Source: Bacteroidota bacterium (lineage in GTDB: Bacteria; Bacteroidota; Bacteroidia; Chitinophagales; Chitinophagaceae). Taken from it: 64,000 nucleotides of DNA. Shown here piece after piece: positions 52,569-60,538 of the stretch (positions are counted from its first letter, which is position 1; each line of letters starts with the position of its first letter). The notes beneath the pieces are model-generated. The model was not told the DNA's origin, ran no database searches, and worked only from the letters and a program-made list of their open reading frames with translations. The position numbers were made by a program, and so were the translations under genes. The stretch covers positions 62,001 through 126,000 of the forward strand of contig VGGV01000006.1 of the NCBI GenBank assembly GCA_016868455.1, read 5' to 3'.

Positions 52569-54509
52569 ATGATTACAATCACTTTACCGGATGGTGCAAA
52601 ACGGCAATATGAGGAAGGAACAACTGCTCTTGAGATAGCCAAATCCATTTCAGAGGGACTGGCAAGAAAAGTGCTGGCAGCAGAAATAAATGGCGAAGTA
52701 TGGGATGCCACCCGGCCAATAAAGGATGACGCCGCACTTAAACTGCTTACCTGGAACGATAAAGACGGGCAAATGACCTTTTGGCATTCCTCTGCCCACC
52801 TGATGGCAGAGGCGGTTGAACAAAAATATCCAGGTGTAAAGTTTTGGGTAGGCCCGCCCATAGAGAATCCAAGAGGATTTTATTATGACATTGATCTTGG
52901 AGACAGAAAGATCAGCGAAGAAGATCTTGCAGACCTTGAAAAAACGATGAGGGAACTGGCGAAACAGGGAAATGCCTATGTCAGAAAAGAAATGAGCAAA
53001 AAAGAAGCAGTCGATTTTTTTTCAGAAAAGGGCGATGAATACAAGCTGGACCTGCTGCAAAAGCTCAGCGATGGTGAAATAACTTTTTACACACAGGGCA
53101 ATTTTACTGATTTGTGCAGGGGCCCGCACATTCCCGATACCGGATTCATTAAAGCGATCAAGCTTACTAACATAGCCGGCGCTTACTGGAAGGGCGATGA
53201 AAAAAACAAACAACTCACCCGTATTTACGGAGTAAGCTTCCCTTCCCAAAAAGAACTGGATGAATACCTGGTCCTGCTGGAAGAGGCCAAAAAAAGAGAT
53301 CACCGCAAACTGGGCAAAGAACTGGGTATCTACACACTGGATGATGATGTGGGACCGGGTCTTATTATGTGGCTGCCCAATGGTACGGTTATTATTGAGG
53401 AACTCGAAAAACTGGCCAAAGAAACAGAACTTGAGGCCGGTTACAAAAGGGTAGTAACACCTCATATTGCCAAAGAGAGCATGTACCTTACAAGCGGCCA
53501 CCTGCCTTATTATGCCGACAGTATGTACCCGCCCATGGAAATGGAAGGGGAAAAATATTACCTCAGGTCCATGAACTGTCCGCACCATCACAAAATATTT
53601 GCAGCAGAGCCGAAAAGCTACCGTGACCTGCCTTACCGTGTAGCCGAATACGGAACTGTGTACCGGTACGAACAAAGCGGTGAACTATTCGGGCTGATGC
53701 GGGTGCGCTGCCTGCATATGAATGATGCGCATATTTATTGCACCAAAGAACAGTTCAATGATGAGTTCAGGGCGGTGAATGATATGTACCTGAAATATTT
53801 TAAGATCTTCGGTATTGATAAATACGTCATGCGCCTTTCTCTTCATTCGCCTGATAAACTCGGTATTAAGTACGTAAACGAACCGGAACTGTGGAAGGAA
53901 ACCGAGACCATGGTGAGAAATGTACTGAGAGCATCTGACATTCCTTATGTGGAAGTGCAGGACGAGGCTGCTTTTTACGGACCCAAGATTGATGTGCAGA
54001 TATACAGTGTGATTGGCCGTGAATTTACCCTTGCCACCAACCAGGTTGATTTCTCACAGGGCAGAAGCTTTAAACTGCAGTATACAACACCCGATAACCA
54101 GACTGAAACGCCGCTGATTATTCACCGGGCGCCGCTGGGCACACATGAACGTTTTATCGGGTTTCTGCTGGAGCATTATGCCGGCAAATTGCCGTTGTGG
54201 CTGGCTCCGGTACAGGTAAAAGTGCTGCCGATCAGCGATAAGTTTACCGATTATGCAAAAGCGGTTTCGGAAAAATTAAAAAAGGCAGATATTCGCTGTG
54301 AGGTGGATGACCGAAACGAAAAGATCGGTAAAAAGATACGGGATACTGAATTAATGAAAGTACCTTACATGCTGATTGTAGGAGAGAAAGAATTGAATGA
54401 AAACAAAGTGGCGGTTCGGGTACAGGGCAAAGGTGATGCGGGGGTAAAAGGAGTGGATGAGTTTACAGCTGAAATTACAGTTGAAATAAAAGAAAGAAGA
54501 AGCGTTTGA
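52569..54509 (+). CDS. thrS: Threonyl-tRNA synthetase
   Basis: ThrS charges tRNA-Thr and edits mischarged serine. The 646-residue product has the N-terminal TGS domain (ITITLPDGAKRQYEEGTTAL), the editing domain (HSSAHLMAEAVEQKYPG and the GPHIPDTG block), the class II catalytic core with NCPHHHKIF and RVRCLHMNDAHIYC, and a C-terminal anticodon-binding domain (VKVLPISDKFTDYAK; RCEVDDRNEKIGKKIRD). The order thrS-infC-rpmI-rplT is classical, but here secreted-protein genes interrupt it. Confidence 0.98.
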   Translation: MITITLPDGAKRQYEEGTTALEIAKSISEGLARKVLAAEINGEVWDATRPIKDDAALKLLTWNDKDGQMTFWHSSAHLMAEAVEQKYPGVKFWVGPPIENPRGFYYDIDLGDRKISEEDLADLEKTMRELAKQGNAYVRKEMSKKEAVDFFSEKGDEYKLDLLQKLSDGEITFYTQGNFTDLCRGPHIPDTGFIKAIKLTNIAGAYWKGDEKNKQLTRIYGVSFPSQKELDEYLVLLEEAKKRDHRKLGKELGIYTLDDDVGPGLIMWLPNGTVIIEELEKLAKETELEAGYKRVVTPHIAKESMYLTSGHLPYYADSMYPPMEMEGEKYYLRSMNCPHHHKIFAAEPKSYRDLPYRVAEYGTVYRYEQSGELFGLMRVRCLHMNDAHIYCTKEQFNDEFRAVNDMYLKYFKIFGIDKYVMRLSLHSPDKLGIKYVNEPELWKETETMVRNVLRASDIPYVEVQDEAAFYGPKIDVQIYSVIGREFTLATNQVDFSQGRSFKLQYTTPDNQTETPLIIHRAPLGTHERFIGFLLEHYAGKLPLWLAPVQVKVLPISDKFTDYAKAVSEKLKKADIRCEVDDRNEKIGKKIRDTELMKVPYMLIVGEKELNENKVAVRVQGKGDAGVKGVDEFTAEITVEIKERRSV

Positions 54510-54685
54510 TTTTTAGCGGGCAACAGCAATCTTTACTTATTGGCAGGTGATACCCGAAGCCGGCGTGAATATGGTTTGTTGCGTATTGATTTTTGTATAG
54601 TAAATTTAGATTCCTCAAACCCTGTCGGGGAATAATACAGAAAATAAATGCCCCCTGCAGGGATGGGGCTCACTAAAACAAGTAA
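54510..54685 (+). other. thrS-infC spacer with hairpins
   Basis: This 176-base spacer holds CCCTGTCGGGG (54620-54630) and GCCCC...GGGGC (54650-54669) hairpins and a poor promoter candidate (TTTG 54575, TAAATTTA 54601, spacing 22). It could be a regulatory leader for infC, but no known class is recognisable. Confidence 0.35.
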
Positions 54686-55318
54686 ATGGCAGTACCACAA
54701 AAACCCGGAGGCGGGTTCAGGCCATCAGGCGGAGGCTTCAGGCCCGGCGGTGGCGGATTCAAAAAAGACGGATTCAGGGGCAGATTTGTCCCCCGCAAAG
54801 AAGCAGAACATCGTATCAATCATTTTATCCGGGTGCCGCAGGTAAGGCTGGTGGGCGACAATGTGGAAGTAGGGATCTACGATACACCGGAGGCCCTCAA
54901 AAAAGCACAGGAGCAGGGCCTTGACCTCGTGGAAATTTCCCCCAATGTAGACCCCCCTGTTTGTAAAATCATTGACTACAACAAGTTCCTTTACGATAAA
55001 AAGAAAAAGGAAAAGGAGATGAAAGCCAAAAGCAAGGTCTCCGAAGTGAAGGAAATCCGTTTTACACCCAATACCGATGACCACGACTTTGATTTCAAAG
55101 CCAGGCATGCTGAGAATTTTCTGAAAGAAGGAAACAAAGTAAAAGCTTATGTGCAGTTTAAAGGAAGAGCCATCCAGTTTCAGGACAGGGGGCAGTTGTT
55201 ATTGCTGAAGTTTGCAGAACGTCTTGCAGAAATAGGGGTGCTGGAAAACTTGCCTAAAATGGAAGGCCGCAGAATGCTTGCTATGTTCGCTCCCAAAGGA
55301 AAGAAAAAAGGAGGCTGA
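54686..55318 (+). CDS. infC: Translation initiation factor IF-3
   Basis: IF-3 monitors start-codon pairing on the 30S subunit. The 210-residue product has a Gly/Phe/Arg-rich N-terminal extension (GGGFRPSGGGFRPGGGGF), then the IF-3 N domain (EHRINHFIRVPQVRLVGDN, ALKKAQEQGLDLVEISPN, DPPVCKIIDYNKFLYD), a Lys-rich linker, and the C domain (KEIRFTPNTDDHDFDFKARHA; VKAYVQFKGRAIQFQDRG). The glycine-rich extension is common in Bacteroidota. The ATG is a normal start, unlike the AUU of E. coli infC. Confidence 0.97.
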   Translation: MAVPQKPGGGFRPSGGGFRPGGGGFKKDGFRGRFVPRKEAEHRINHFIRVPQVRLVGDNVEVGIYDTPEALKKAQEQGLDLVEISPNVDPPVCKIIDYNKFLYDKKKKEKEMKAKSKVSEVKEIRFTPNTDDHDFDFKARHAENFLKEGNKVKAYVQFKGRAIQFQDRGQLLLLKFAERLAEIGVLENLPKMEGRRMLAMFAPKGKKKGG

Positions 55319-55358
55319 TATTTTTATTCAAATATTCAAACCACAAAAACCAGCAATT

Positions 55359-55619
55359 ATGAAACAAGTATGCACTGTCCTTCTGCTGATAGCTTTGGCA
55401 GTGGGATGTAAATCAAAGGGTAAAAGCGGATGGCCCGAAGCAGAAAAAAAAGCATTTATAGAGAATTGTGAGAAAAACGGAAGCGCCATGGGAGATAAAG
55501 CGAAATCTTATTGTGCCTGTATGCTCGACAAAGTGGAAGCAAAATATCCGGACGCTACCAAAGCAGGCGAACTGGATATGAATACCATAATGGATATGGC
55601 AAAAGACTGCCTGAAGTAA
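55359..55619 (+). CDS. Small cysteine-containing lipoprotein
   Basis: From the ATG at 55359 the product has 86 residues with a lipoprotein signal (VCTVLLLIALAVGC). The mature part is short, charged and helical, with a cysteine pair motif SYCACMLDKVEAKYPD and a last CLK. The pattern recalls small secreted proteins with a KSYCxC motif in Bacteroidota, of unknown function. The track start at 55278 lies inside infC and is rejected. It sits between infC and a nested hairpin, so it is probably the last gene of the thrS-infC unit. Confidence 0.7.
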   Translation: MKQVCTVLLLIALAVGCKSKGKSGWPEAEKKAFIENCEKNGSAMGDKAKSYCACMLDKVEAKYPDATKAGELDMNTIMDMAKDCLK

Positions 55620-55642
55620 TTCTGAGTTCCGAAATAATTTTA

Positions 55643-55679
55643 CCGGCACAAAGGGTCCTTTGTGCTTTTTTTGTGCCGG
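55643..55679 (+). terminator. Nested terminator with an alternative stem
   Basis: GCACAAAGG gt CCTTTGTGC followed by TTTTTTT is a strong terminator. The same left arm, extended as CCGGCACAAA, can pair instead with TTTGTGCCGG further downstream. The two stems exclude each other. Confidence 0.8.
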
Positions 55680-55793
55680 CCGGAAATACTCATAAAACAA
55701 AAAAGAGCCGCTTGTGTAAAATTAATGCTTATTCAGCGTTTAAACGTTGCTTTACGTATATTGGACGGATTATTATACTGCAAAAACAAGAGT

Positions 55794-58292
55794 ATGCAAA
55801 AAACCTTCCTGTCATTTATTATTTTGTCATGTATCACATTCGGTTTGTCGGCACAACGGCCGGATACTGCAAGAAGAGCTCCTGCGAATAACAGCGGCCC
55901 CAGACCTTATAAGGAGGTTATTACTTCCAAAGCAGTTTCGGATGCCGGCCTGTTTACTGCACACAGGGTGGAGGACAAATATTATTTCGAAATTCCTGAT
56001 TCACTCTTTGGCCGTGATATACTGGTAGTGAACCGCATCTCCAAAGCGGCGGCAGGTATGCGTAGCGGGGGTAGTTTCTTTGGTTACGGCGGAGACCAGA
56101 TCGGCCAGAATGTGGTCCGGTTTGAAAAAGGTCCCAACAACAAAATCTTTCTTCGTAATATTTCTTTTGCTGAGTATGCAAAGGATTCCACTTCCCCGAT
56201 GTTTACCGCCGTTACCAATTCCAATGTACAGCAGATTGCTGCTTCGTTTGATTTAAAGTCTCTTGGCAAGGATTCATCCGGAGCGGTAATTGATATAACC
56301 GATTTTATCAGCGGTGCTAATGAAGTACTTTTTTTTACCGGCGGATTGAAATCATCCCTCCGAATCGGTGAGCTTCAAAATGACAAGTCTTATGTGAGTT
56401 TCGTCAAATCATACCCTATTAATGTAGAAATCAGAACGGTGAAAACCTATGGCCGTACTGCCGGAACCCCGGGTGTCACAACTGCCATACCTACTCCTTC
56501 CGGCAATCTTACCATGGAACTGAACAGTTCCTTCGTACTGCTGCCCAAGATGCCGATGCAACCGAGATTTTTTGATCCCCGGGTTGGTTATTTTGCAGTA
56601 GGGTATACCGATTTTGACGTCAATCCGCAGGGTGTAAAATCCATCAGTCTTGTAAAAAGATGGAGGCTTGAGCCCAAAGAAGGCGACATGGAGAAGTATA
56701 AAAGGGGAGAACTGGTTGACCCAAAAAATCCTATCATATTCTATATTGACCCGGCTACACCTAAAAAATGGGTGCCTTATCTGATACAGGGTGTAAATGA
56801 CTGGCAGATAGCTTTTGAAAAAGCCGGATTTAAAAATGCCATCATGGCCAGAGAAGCGCCTTCGAAGGCAGAAGACAGCACCTGGAGCCTGGATGATGCC
56901 CGCAACTCCGCCATCGTTTACAAACCTTCTGACATTCCCAACGCCAGCGGCCCAAGCATCTCAGATCCCCGAAGCGGAGAAATAATGGAGAGCCATATCA
57001 ACTGGTATCATAATGTAATGGAACTGCTCCGCGACTGGTATTTTGTGCAGGCTTCGCCCATAGATGCCGGTGCAAGAAAAATGATTTTTGATGATGAACT
57101 TATGGGGCAGCTTATCCGCTTTGTTTCTGCACATGAAGTAGGCCATACCCTTGGTTTAAGACATAATTTTGGTTCCAGTTCATCTGTACCGGTAGAAAAT
57201 CTGCGCAACAAGGCCTGGGTAGAGGCCAACGGGCATACACCCTCTATTATGGACTATGCCCGCTTTAACTACGTGGCACAGCCGGAAGATAATATCAGCC
57301 GTGCCGGCATTTTTCCCCGCATCGGCGATTATGATAAATGGGCATTAGAGTGGGGATACAGATTATTTCATCAATTCAATTCTCCTGAAGCGGAAACCGG
57401 CCATCTGAACAAATGGGTAATTGAAAAACTGAAAGATAAAAGACTCTGGTTTGGCACAGAAACAAATCCCGACGACCCCCGCAGCCAAAGCGAACAGGTA
57501 GGAGATGATGCGGTGAAAGGAAGCATGTATGGCATCAAAAACCTTCAGCGCATTGTGCCGAACCTGCTGGAGTGGACCAAACAACCCAATGAAAATTATT
57601 CGGGTCTGGGAAAAATATATAGCCAGGTTTCCGGTCAGTTCAGCAGGTACATTGGCCATGTGGCCAAATATGTGGGAGGTATCATGGAAACACCAAAAAT
57701 GGTTGAGGAATCGGGCCCCGTTTATGAAATTATTCCCGAAACAAAGCAGAAAGAAGCCGTTGATTTCATCAATAAACAACTTTTTACCACTCCCGCCTGG
57801 CTCATCAATCAGGATATTTTCAGCCGCACCGGTGAAAGTGGTATGCGGGTCATCGGCAACCTGCAGGATAATGCCCTGAACCGGCTGCTCAGCAACCGCA
57901 ACCTGAATAAACTGGTTGATGCCGAGGCCATACTTGGAAACAACGCATATCAGGTAACAGAACTGCTGGCCGATCTTAAAAAAGGCATCTGGAGCGAACT
58001 GGCTGTCCGTAAGCCTGTTGATATCTACAGGCGAAATCTTCAAAAGTCATACGTTAATACATTAATTGGCCTTATCGCACCGCCTTCAACTACAACTACA
58101 GGAACAATTACAATAACCACCAGCGGGATCAGTACTGATAAATCAGATGTAAAAAGTGGGGTAATGGCCCACCTTTCGGCTTTAAGGGCAGAAATTAACA
58201 ATGCTGCCGTAGCAATTGCCGATCCAATGACTAAGTATCACTTGCAGGATCTATCAAAAAGAATCGATAAAGCCTTGAATCCTAAAGATTAA
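55794..58292 (+). CDS. Zinc-dependent metalloprotease (DUF5117/DUF5118 type)
   Basis: From the ATG at 55794 the product has 832 residues, with a signal peptide (FLSFIILSCITFGLSAQ), an N-terminal DUF5118-like part (PYKEVITSKAVSDAGLF; DKYYFEIPDSLFGRDILVV), a DUF5117 region and a metzincin-type catalytic core with HEVGHTLGLRHNF (HExxHxxGxxH) and a Met-turn PSIMDYARFNY. It is a large exported peptidase common in Bacteroidota. The track start at 55662 lies in the nested hairpin region and is rejected. It has a terminator and sits between infC and rpmI. Confidence 0.92.
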   Translation: MQKTFLSFIILSCITFGLSAQRPDTARRAPANNSGPRPYKEVITSKAVSDAGLFTAHRVEDKYYFEIPDSLFGRDILVVNRISKAAAGMRSGGSFFGYGGDQIGQNVVRFEKGPNNKIFLRNISFAEYAKDSTSPMFTAVTNSNVQQIAASFDLKSLGKDSSGAVIDITDFISGANEVLFFTGGLKSSLRIGELQNDKSYVSFVKSYPINVEIRTVKTYGRTAGTPGVTTAIPTPSGNLTMELNSSFVLLPKMPMQPRFFDPRVGYFAVGYTDFDVNPQGVKSISLVKRWRLEPKEGDMEKYKRGELVDPKNPIIFYIDPATPKKWVPYLIQGVNDWQIAFEKAGFKNAIMAREAPSKAEDSTWSLDDARNSAIVYKPSDIPNASGPSISDPRSGEIMESHINWYHNVMELLRDWYFVQASPIDAGARKMIFDDELMGQLIRFVSAHEVGHTLGLRHNFGSSSSVPVENLRNKAWVEANGHTPSIMDYARFNYVAQPEDNISRAGIFPRIGDYDKWALEWGYRLFHQFNSPEAETGHLNKWVIEKLKDKRLWFGTETNPDDPRSQSEQVGDDAVKGSMYGIKNLQRIVPNLLEWTKQPNENYSGLGKIYSQVSGQFSRYIGHVAKYVGGIMETPKMVEESGPVYEIIPETKQKEAVDFINKQLFTTPAWLINQDIFSRTGESGMRVIGNLQDNALNRLLSNRNLNKLVDAEAILGNNAYQVTELLADLKKGIWSELAVRKPVDIYRRNLQKSYVNTLIGLIAPPSTTTTGTITITTSGISTDKSDVKSGVMAHLSALRAEINNAAVAIADPMTKYHLQDLSKRIDKALNPKD

Positions 58293-58323
58293 TCAGGATT
58301 ATTAAAGAATTTATTCATGAAAT

Positions 58324-58352
58324 GAGGGAGGTAGCAAAACCTCCCTTTTTTC
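58324..58352 (+). terminator. Terminator of the zinc metalloprotease gene
   Basis: GGGAGGT and ACCTCCC form a 7-bp stem with a 6-nt loop, followed by a run of T's. Confidence 0.88.
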
Positions 58353-58362
58353 TATTTCGGGC

Positions 58363-58393
58363 TTTGCCGTAATAGAGTTCAGGCCTATCTTTG
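58363..58393 (+). promoter_or_regulatory. Promoter of rpmI-rplT
   Basis: TTTG (58363-58366), exactly 19 nt, TATCTTTG (58386-58393): a full consensus match. It lies directly after the preceding terminator. Confidence 0.88.
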
Positions 58394-58543
58394 CAGCCCC
58401 AAAACAGGGGTTTCTGTTTTTAGCAGAAGAAGTTCTTAAAAAGCCGGTCATTTACATATTACCGGCAACCAATTGCCTGAAGAGGTTCGAAAAAGGTCCC
58501 CCGGTGGGGAATGCCTCAAGGGTGTAATTTTAATAAGGGTAAC
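58394..58543 (+). promoter_or_regulatory. Structured leader of rpmI-rplT
   Basis: The 145-base leader contains, in order, CCCCaaaacaGGGG, TTCTGtttttagCAGAA, GCCGGT...ACCGGC (58443-58466) and a CCCCCGGTGGGG element near 58500, with T-rich stretches between. L20 represses its own operon through leader structures in other phyla, so this is a candidate L20-responsive leader. Confidence 0.55.
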
Positions 58544-58741
58544 ATGCCTAAAGTAAAAACGAATTCCAGCGCCAAAAAACGCTTTAAAGTAACGGCGACT
58601 GGTAAAATCACTCACCAGAAGAGTTTCAAGCGTCACATCCTGACCAAAAAATCAAAGAAAAGAAAAAGAGCACTTCGCAAGGACGGTTCAGTCAGCAAAG
58701 CCAATCTGGATTTTGTAAAACGCCTGCTGCGCCTGAAATAA
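58544..58741 (+). CDS. rpmI: 50S ribosomal protein L35
   Basis: L35 is a small basic protein of the large ribosomal subunit. The 65-residue product starts [20 protein letters not shown] and contains the [16 protein letters not shown] block. The ATG at 58544 gives the standard length; the track start at 58511 lies within the leader and is rejected. It is followed after about 41 bases by rplT. Confidence 0.97.
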   Translation: MPKVKTNSSAKKRFKVTATGKITHQKSFKRHILTKKSKKRKRALRKDGSVSKANLDFVKRLLRLK

Positions 58742-58782
58742 ACTCTTTTTACATCCATTATTAATTTTAAACTAATTATGAT

Positions 58783-59127
58783 ATGCCCCGTTCAGTAAAC
58801 GCTGTTGCCAGCAAGGCCCGCCGGAAAAAAATCCTGAAGCAGGCCAAAGGCTTTTACGGCAAACGTAAAAATGTATATACCGTTGCCAAAAACGTAGTAG
58901 AAAAAGGAATGACCTACATGTATGTAGGCCGGAAGGTTAAAAAAAGGGAGTACCGCAGTTTGTGGATAGCCCGTATCAATGCTGCTGTTCGTGAAGAAGG
59001 AATGACCTATTCTGCCTTTATCAAAAAATTGCAGGACAAAGGCATTGAACTGGACCGTAAAGTACTGGCCGATCTTGCCATGAACAATCCTGAAACTTTC
59101 AAAAGCCTGGTGGCTTCGGTAAAATAA
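58783..59127 (+). CDS. rplT: 50S ribosomal protein L20
   Basis: L20 binds 23S rRNA early in assembly and, in other phyla, represses its own operon. The 114-residue product has [20 protein letters not shown], the [20 protein letters not shown] helix and the [19 protein letters not shown] block. Length and start are standard. It is the last gene of the rpmI-rplT unit. Confidence 0.98.
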   Translation: MPRSVNAVASKARRKKILKQAKGFYGKRKNVYTVAKNVVEKGMTYMYVGRKVKKREYRSLWIARINAAVREEGMTYSAFIKKLQDKGIELDRKVLADLAMNNPETFKSLVASVK

Positions 59128-59173
59128 TCAGCAGGTTGCAGCTGTTTAAAAGCCTCCTTTCCGGGAAAACCCG

Positions 59174-59313
59174 TTGGAAGAACGCATTAACAATCCTGCC
59201 AACCCCAAACATTACTGGTAATACCGCATGCACATCAGCCTGGAAGATCTCATTAAACAAAAAAAATTAATGAAGAACTGAAGAGATATGTGGTAAACAG
59301 CGGCAGAGGGTAA
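59174..59313 (+). pseudogene. malQ: Remnant of 4-alpha-glucanotransferase (C-terminus)
   Basis: Translated across one stop and one frame change, these 140 bases read LEERINNPANPKHYW, stop (TAA at 59219-59221), YRMHISLEDLIKQ, then, in another frame, NEELKRYVVNSGRG before a stop. This is the extreme C-terminus of GH77 4-alpha-glucanotransferase as found in Bacteroidota. All upstream parts of the gene are gone. The intact enzyme rearranges alpha-1,4-glucans from maltose, starch or glycogen. No ORF of the track represents it. Confidence 0.78.
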
Positions 59314-59378
59314 AGGATATTGAACTGTGAAATGAAGAAGTAAATACGTCAGCCCTCCGTGTTCCCTGTTCGATAATT

Positions 59379-59386
59379 TATATTTG
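59379..59386 (+). promoter_or_regulatory. -7 element of the dipeptide epimerase gene
   Basis: TATATTTG is an exact TAnnTTTG match, 18 bases before the TTG start at 59405. No clear -33 box. The track start at 59384 lies inside this element. Confidence 0.5.
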
Positions 59387-59404
59387 CTCTTTAAACTTTA
59401 CAAA

Positions 59405-60433
59405 TTGAAAGTTTCTTACTGGTCTTACAATTTGAAGTTCCGCCACCCCTTTACCATTTCCAAAGGCACCAAAACCCACCAGCCTACCCTGATAACAGAA
59501 CTAGAACATTTCGGTATCAAAGGGTATGGCGAGGCTCCTGCCATTGCTTATTATAATATCCCGGTTGAAAAAATGATTGCTGACCTGGTAGCCAAAAAAC
59601 AGTTTGTTGAGAAATTTGCTTTTACCGAACCAGAGCGGTACTGGCATTACCTGCATCATCTTTTCCCGCAAAATAATTCCCTGGTTTGCGCACTCGATAT
59701 TGCGGCATGGGATATCTATGGAAAGATGAAGGGAAAACCTTTGTATGAACTTTGGAAAGGCGATATTTCAAAAAATCCCGTTTGCGATTACACCATTGGC
59801 ATTGACAGCATTGAAAAGATGGTGGCTAAAATGAAGGAAAAACCCTGGCCCATTTATAAAATAAAAGTGGGTACGGCTGATGATATTGCCATTGTTAAGG
59901 CGCTGCGGGAGCATACCGATGCCACACTGCGGGTGGATGCCAATGCGGCATGGGATGTACAAACGGCTTTACAACTTATTCCAAAGCTAAAAGAACTGGG
60001 AGTGGAGTTTGTAGAACAGCCCCTTGCAAAAGATGACTGGGATGGAATGAAAATCCTGTATCAGGAATCTGAACTGCCATTATATGCAGATGAATCCTGT
60101 GTGCTGGAACAAGACGTGGAAAAATGTTCCAATCACTTTCATGGCATCAATATCAAACTCACCAAATGCAGCGGGATCACCCCGGCCAGGCGTATGATTG
60201 ATAAAGCCCGGCAGATGGGAATGAAAATCATGATCGGCTGTATGAATGAATCCACTATCGGCTCGGCCGCCATTGCGCATCTGTTGCCCTTCATTGACCA
60301 TGTGGATATGGACGGACCGCTGTTGCTGGAAGAAGACCTGGCAACAGGTATTGAGTATGATTTTGGAAAAATTATTTATTCAGATGCTAAGGGGCTGGGA
60401 GTAACCTTTACGGGAATAAGAAATAAGGAATAA
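59405..60433 (+). CDS. Dipeptide epimerase (L-Ala-D/L-Glu epimerase family, enolase superfamily)
   Basis: The enzyme epimerises murein-derived dipeptides during peptidoglycan recycling. It has the enolase-superfamily layout: an N-terminal capping domain (KVSYWSYNLKFRHPFTISKG) and a TIM barrel with the KxK acid/base motif (YKIKVG), metal ligands in VDANAAWD, EQPL and ADESC, and NIKLTKCSGIT on the opposite face. It is 343 residues from the TTG at 59405. The exact dipeptide specificity is not certain. Confidence 0.9.
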   Translation: MKVSYWSYNLKFRHPFTISKGTKTHQPTLITELEHFGIKGYGEAPAIAYYNIPVEKMIADLVAKKQFVEKFAFTEPERYWHYLHHLFPQNNSLVCALDIAAWDIYGKMKGKPLYELWKGDISKNPVCDYTIGIDSIEKMVAKMKEKPWPIYKIKVGTADDIAIVKALREHTDATLRVDANAAWDVQTALQLIPKLKELGVEFVEQPLAKDDWDGMKILYQESELPLYADESCVLEQDVEKCSNHFHGINIKLTKCSGITPARRMIDKARQMGMKIMIGCMNESTIGSAAIAHLLPFIDHVDMDGPLLLEEDLATGIEYDFGKIIYSDAKGLGVTFTGIRNKE

Positions 60434-60535
60434 AGAATAAAGAATAAGCCCGCCTGACCGGACGGGCAGGGAATGGGAAAGTGACGATCCAATACTTTCT
60501 TATTCCTTATTACTTATTTCTTATTCTTTATTTTC
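60421..60535. repeat. Compound inverted repeat between convergent genes
   Basis: An AT-rich tract of aataagg/aataaag units (60421-60448) and its imperfect complement (cttattcc/ttattcttta, 60499-60534) flank a CCCGCCTGACCGGACGGGC palindrome (60449-60467). The structure could fold as one long hairpin and end both convergent transcripts. Confidence 0.6.
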
Positions 60536-60538
60536 ATT

